Source: Diphasiastrum complanatum (Eukaryota > Streptophyta > Lycopodiopsida > Lycopodiales > Lycopodiaceae). From it: 64,000 nucleotides of DNA. The number at the start of each line of letters is the position of its first letter. The stretch's first letter is position 1. The notes beneath the pieces were generated by a model. The model worked only from the letters and a program-made list of their open reading frames with translations. It had not been told where the DNA came from and did not search any database. Of this stretch, positions 61,404 to 64,000 are shown piece after piece. The translations under genes and the position numbers were made by a program. The DNA lies in contig CM055097.1 of assembly GCA_029204225.1 (NCBI GenBank), positions 8,699,426-8,763,425 of the forward strand. The letters are read 5' to 3'.

Positions 61404-64000
61404 TACCTTTTTTGAAATTTCGAGATACATGGTCAATGATTGGGTCCAACGAAAAATCAAAGAAAAAGTATAAGAGTTTGTATACACTAGCATGTATTGC
61501 TCTCGTGCAGGCACAAATTCAACAACTTGTGAAAGAGGCTTCAACAAGTTGAATCTCATCAAGGAAATAAAAAAAATGGTTTGGAGGCAATGGACGCATT
61601 AATGTGTATTTCTATCGAGGGAAGTACTGATGTGGAATCCATTGATTTTTATGTTGCTATTCGTTCTTGGGTTATGTCAACTAAATATAGACATATCTTT
61701 TATAACACTAGCGAAAAAGTGTTGTAGTAGTCTTTTTATAAACTTGTACATTTCATCTTAACTTTCATTTTATATTAGTGTAGTTGCAGATTCTCATGTT
61801 TTGCAGCATTGATTGTTGCTGACTTGTTGTTGACTTGTCAAAGTTTATTCATAATATTGACATTTTATTGTTTTACTTCTGTAGTCTTTTATTCAAGTTT
61901 TGTTGCTCCAATCACTACTTGTTATCTATATCAAGGTATGTCTCAAAATCCTTGTGACACATTTATTTTGAGACGTTGAGGATGTCACAAGTTTGCAAGA
62001 CTAAACATTGAAGCATTCGACAATATAAGGAGGCATCAAGCTGAAAAAAGAGTTAACTTTTGTGATAGTTTTTTGCTATTAGTTCTATATGACTTAAGGA
62101 AAAGTTTAACATGCTAGATTTTTTGGTTTGTTTGACATGTAATTTAAGGCTTAAAAAAATCAAATTCTATTTTTCAAATGTAGTTTTTTCTAAAGCTAAA
62201 AATCCTGAACTTGCCTGAATTTGCTACTTTGGATGCCATGCTTTTGTGGACAGTTGGTTGTTTTTGCAAAAGTTTGAAAATCTTTAGCGAGTTGAGAAAT
62301 GAGTGAGTTTAATGTTGTTGCTATTTTTTTCTGTTCAAGTTAGTTTCTTTTGATATAAATACATCAAATAAAATTTCTATATTGTGGTTCAATGTGCAAA
62401 TTGTAAAGTCAATGTTTCAGCTTGATGGGAAGAGGAGAAAGTCAATTATGAAGGATTGCATAATGTTGATTGTATATGCGAAGTAAAGTGAAAGCCATCC
62501 CTAGTTGTTGTTTGGTTATAACTTATGATGATCAAGACTTGACTAGATGCATATGACTCCACGTTTTGGTATTTAGACACTAGTATAATTTTGTATGCTT
62601 TTACAAGGCAACTCATGGGAGTGCCAAACCATTCATGGATGGGGATTTTTAGATTATATCAAGGATTCAATCTTTTGCATGTATGTAAAGTGAATCTAGA
62701 ATGGTGAACCATATTGTACAGTTTTTTTTATCAATGACAATAGACAAAATTTATAGTTTGTAAGCTTTTAATGGCTGTTATCATTAATTGTAGGATGTAT
62801 CATGAGGTGCACTCTAATTTGCTAAGCTTCATTTATTGTTCAATTTTTTAATGTGATGATCAACTTTTGTCATCTTGGGCAAAATGTTGTTTTTATACAT
62901 GCTAAACTTGCACCATTTTGCCATGAATCAACATCAAATGTAGTTTCTAATATGTATTTAAATTGGATGAAAGCATCTTTTGCTAGTGGTTGCACTTTCT
63001 TTTTGCATGAGCCACATGAGTGTCTCTTGTCGTGGAGGTTGCGACGATGATGGTGCACTTGGAAATGGCCTCTAGTCCAATACATCCTTCTAGCAGGCCT
63101 CATCGTAGGGACTCCTTACAATGAGAGGCACTCTCATGGATACGTCAACAATTTTTCTATGATCTCCCCCCTATGATACGACTCCCAATGTCTCTTCTCG
63201 ACATTAGAGAAGACCGTAGGAGGAGCCACTAGAGTCTCTCTTGTTGTGCAAGTTGCAATGATGATGGTGTGCTTGAGGTGGCCTCTAGTCCCCCAACACA
63301 TCCTTCTGACATGTAGGGTTCTAGAGCCCACACACTTATTTAACTGAGATCTAAGATCTAACCAATCCATATATACTGCCAAATGCCCAACAATAACTAT
63401 CAAAATGATCCTTGCATGTTCTAACATCACATTGTTGATGAAGTATTGTATATTGTATCCATTAATACATGAAACATAGTTCTACTTTCACTATTTCTTG
63501 CAAAAATTAACAACATATCATTAGCTACAATTCCATGGCTGTCTTTGTTTGATTATTCTCCTACTAATCGACTAATCGACATTTTAATCTTCATCCAACT
63601 CATTATCCAGACCTACAGTTTTCTTCGTGTTTCTACACAGTCTACAGAAGTACTCGGGAATTGCTCATAGGTGGATCCAACTTATCGGACATCATCCGAC
63701 ATATCGATGTTCGGGATGAATATCTTGTTGGGTGAAAGACAATTTATTGTTCGCCTTAAATTGAAGCTACATAATTTCTAATAAGATTCAACCGGATGGA
63801 TGCCAACTCACTTTGGATGGATGTCAGCTCACTATCCATTATGATTGATGACCTAATTAGTTGTCCTACTATTGGACATTGCCGCATTTTCTTTAGTATA
63901 AATAGCTGCTTATATTTCTTCATTTTTCATCTTAGAGCACAATCAATGATCTTAGATCAAGTATTGAAAAGTTAGCATTTTCTCTCTCAAGCTTTCAAGC
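61404..64000. other. Unassigned AT-rich DNA with a degenerate repeat and a promoter-like end
   Basis: No gene recognised. Segments near 63015-63095 and 63229-63310 are similar in direct orientation (offset about 214 bp; shared blocks GATGATGGTG and TGGCCTCTAGTCC). Confidence 0.4.
63897..63905 (+). promoter_or_regulatory. TATA box, possibly of an LTR entering the window at its right edge
   Basis: TATAAATAG is followed by a CT-rich segment and then a CAATC...TCTCTCAAGC leader-like sequence, as in plant gypsy or copia LTRs. A GGATGGATGCCA/GGATGGATGTCA repeat lies upstream (63793-63828). The downstream gene lies outside the window. Confidence 0.4.

Noticed and set aside
62870-63430. Minus-strand His/Arg-rich frames
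   Set aside because: Both frames cover the degenerate direct repeat and have no similarity to a known protein.

Overview
This window looks like intergenic DNA from a large, repeat-rich land-plant nuclear genome. It is AT-rich and is built mostly of Ty1/copia LTR retrotransposons primed from the initiator-methionine tRNA (TGGTATCA... sites), with pieces of a Ty3/gypsy element, a CACTA (En/Spm) transposon and a Penelope-like retroelement (PLE). I recognise no ordinary housekeeping gene, tRNA, rRNA or CRISPR array. The PLE, which has no visible endonuclease, points to a non-flowering lineage such as a fern or lycophyte, but that is an inference and the species cannot be named.

The first 22.5 kb is a nested stack. 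Copia element F (minus strand; its 5' LTR is split between about 14.5 and 22.5 kb) carries a Penelope-like element with long (GA)n blocks inside that LTR, near its transcription start. Copia element C (minus) lies within or against F. Element A (plus) was inserted into the reverse transcriptase gene of C. Element B (plus, 3221-9247) was inserted into the RNase H gene of A with a perfect 5-bp target duplication (AAAAG). B has kept gag, protease, integrase and RNase H, but its reverse transcriptase region is replaced by about 1.07 kb of unrecognised sequence.

From 22.5 to 34.2 kb there are plus-strand copia fragments (W, I, J) and a chimeric copia element (28.2-34.2 kb). The 5' LTR, gag and protease of the chimera belong to one family, and its integrase C-terminus, RT, RNase H and 3' LTR belong to family A. 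From 34.2 to 38.8 kb no gene is recognisable, apart from a diverged direct duplication with a period of about 1.14 kb.

From 38.8 to 45.6 kb there is a minus-strand gypsy gag-protease remnant with a probable LTR, then a CACTA transposase (Tnp2) in several exons, a divergent minus-strand gene fragment with good splice sites, and a short GC-richer coding-like segment. From 45.6 to about 54.3 kb a minus-strand copia element (G) is interrupted by an almost complete plus-strand copia element H (46083-52276, flanking CTTAG repeats).

The last 10 kb is mainly unassigned AT-rich DNA with local tandem repeats. It also holds a spliced, uncharacterised transposon-like gene (59.6-60.6 kb), an unidentified minus-strand gene fragment (60.8-61.4 kb) and a promoter-like TATA region at the right edge. 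Almost every element is broken by frameshifts or stops, so few intact proteins are expected. The most informative objects are the PLE with its GA-block architecture, the RT-less element B, and the chimeric element.
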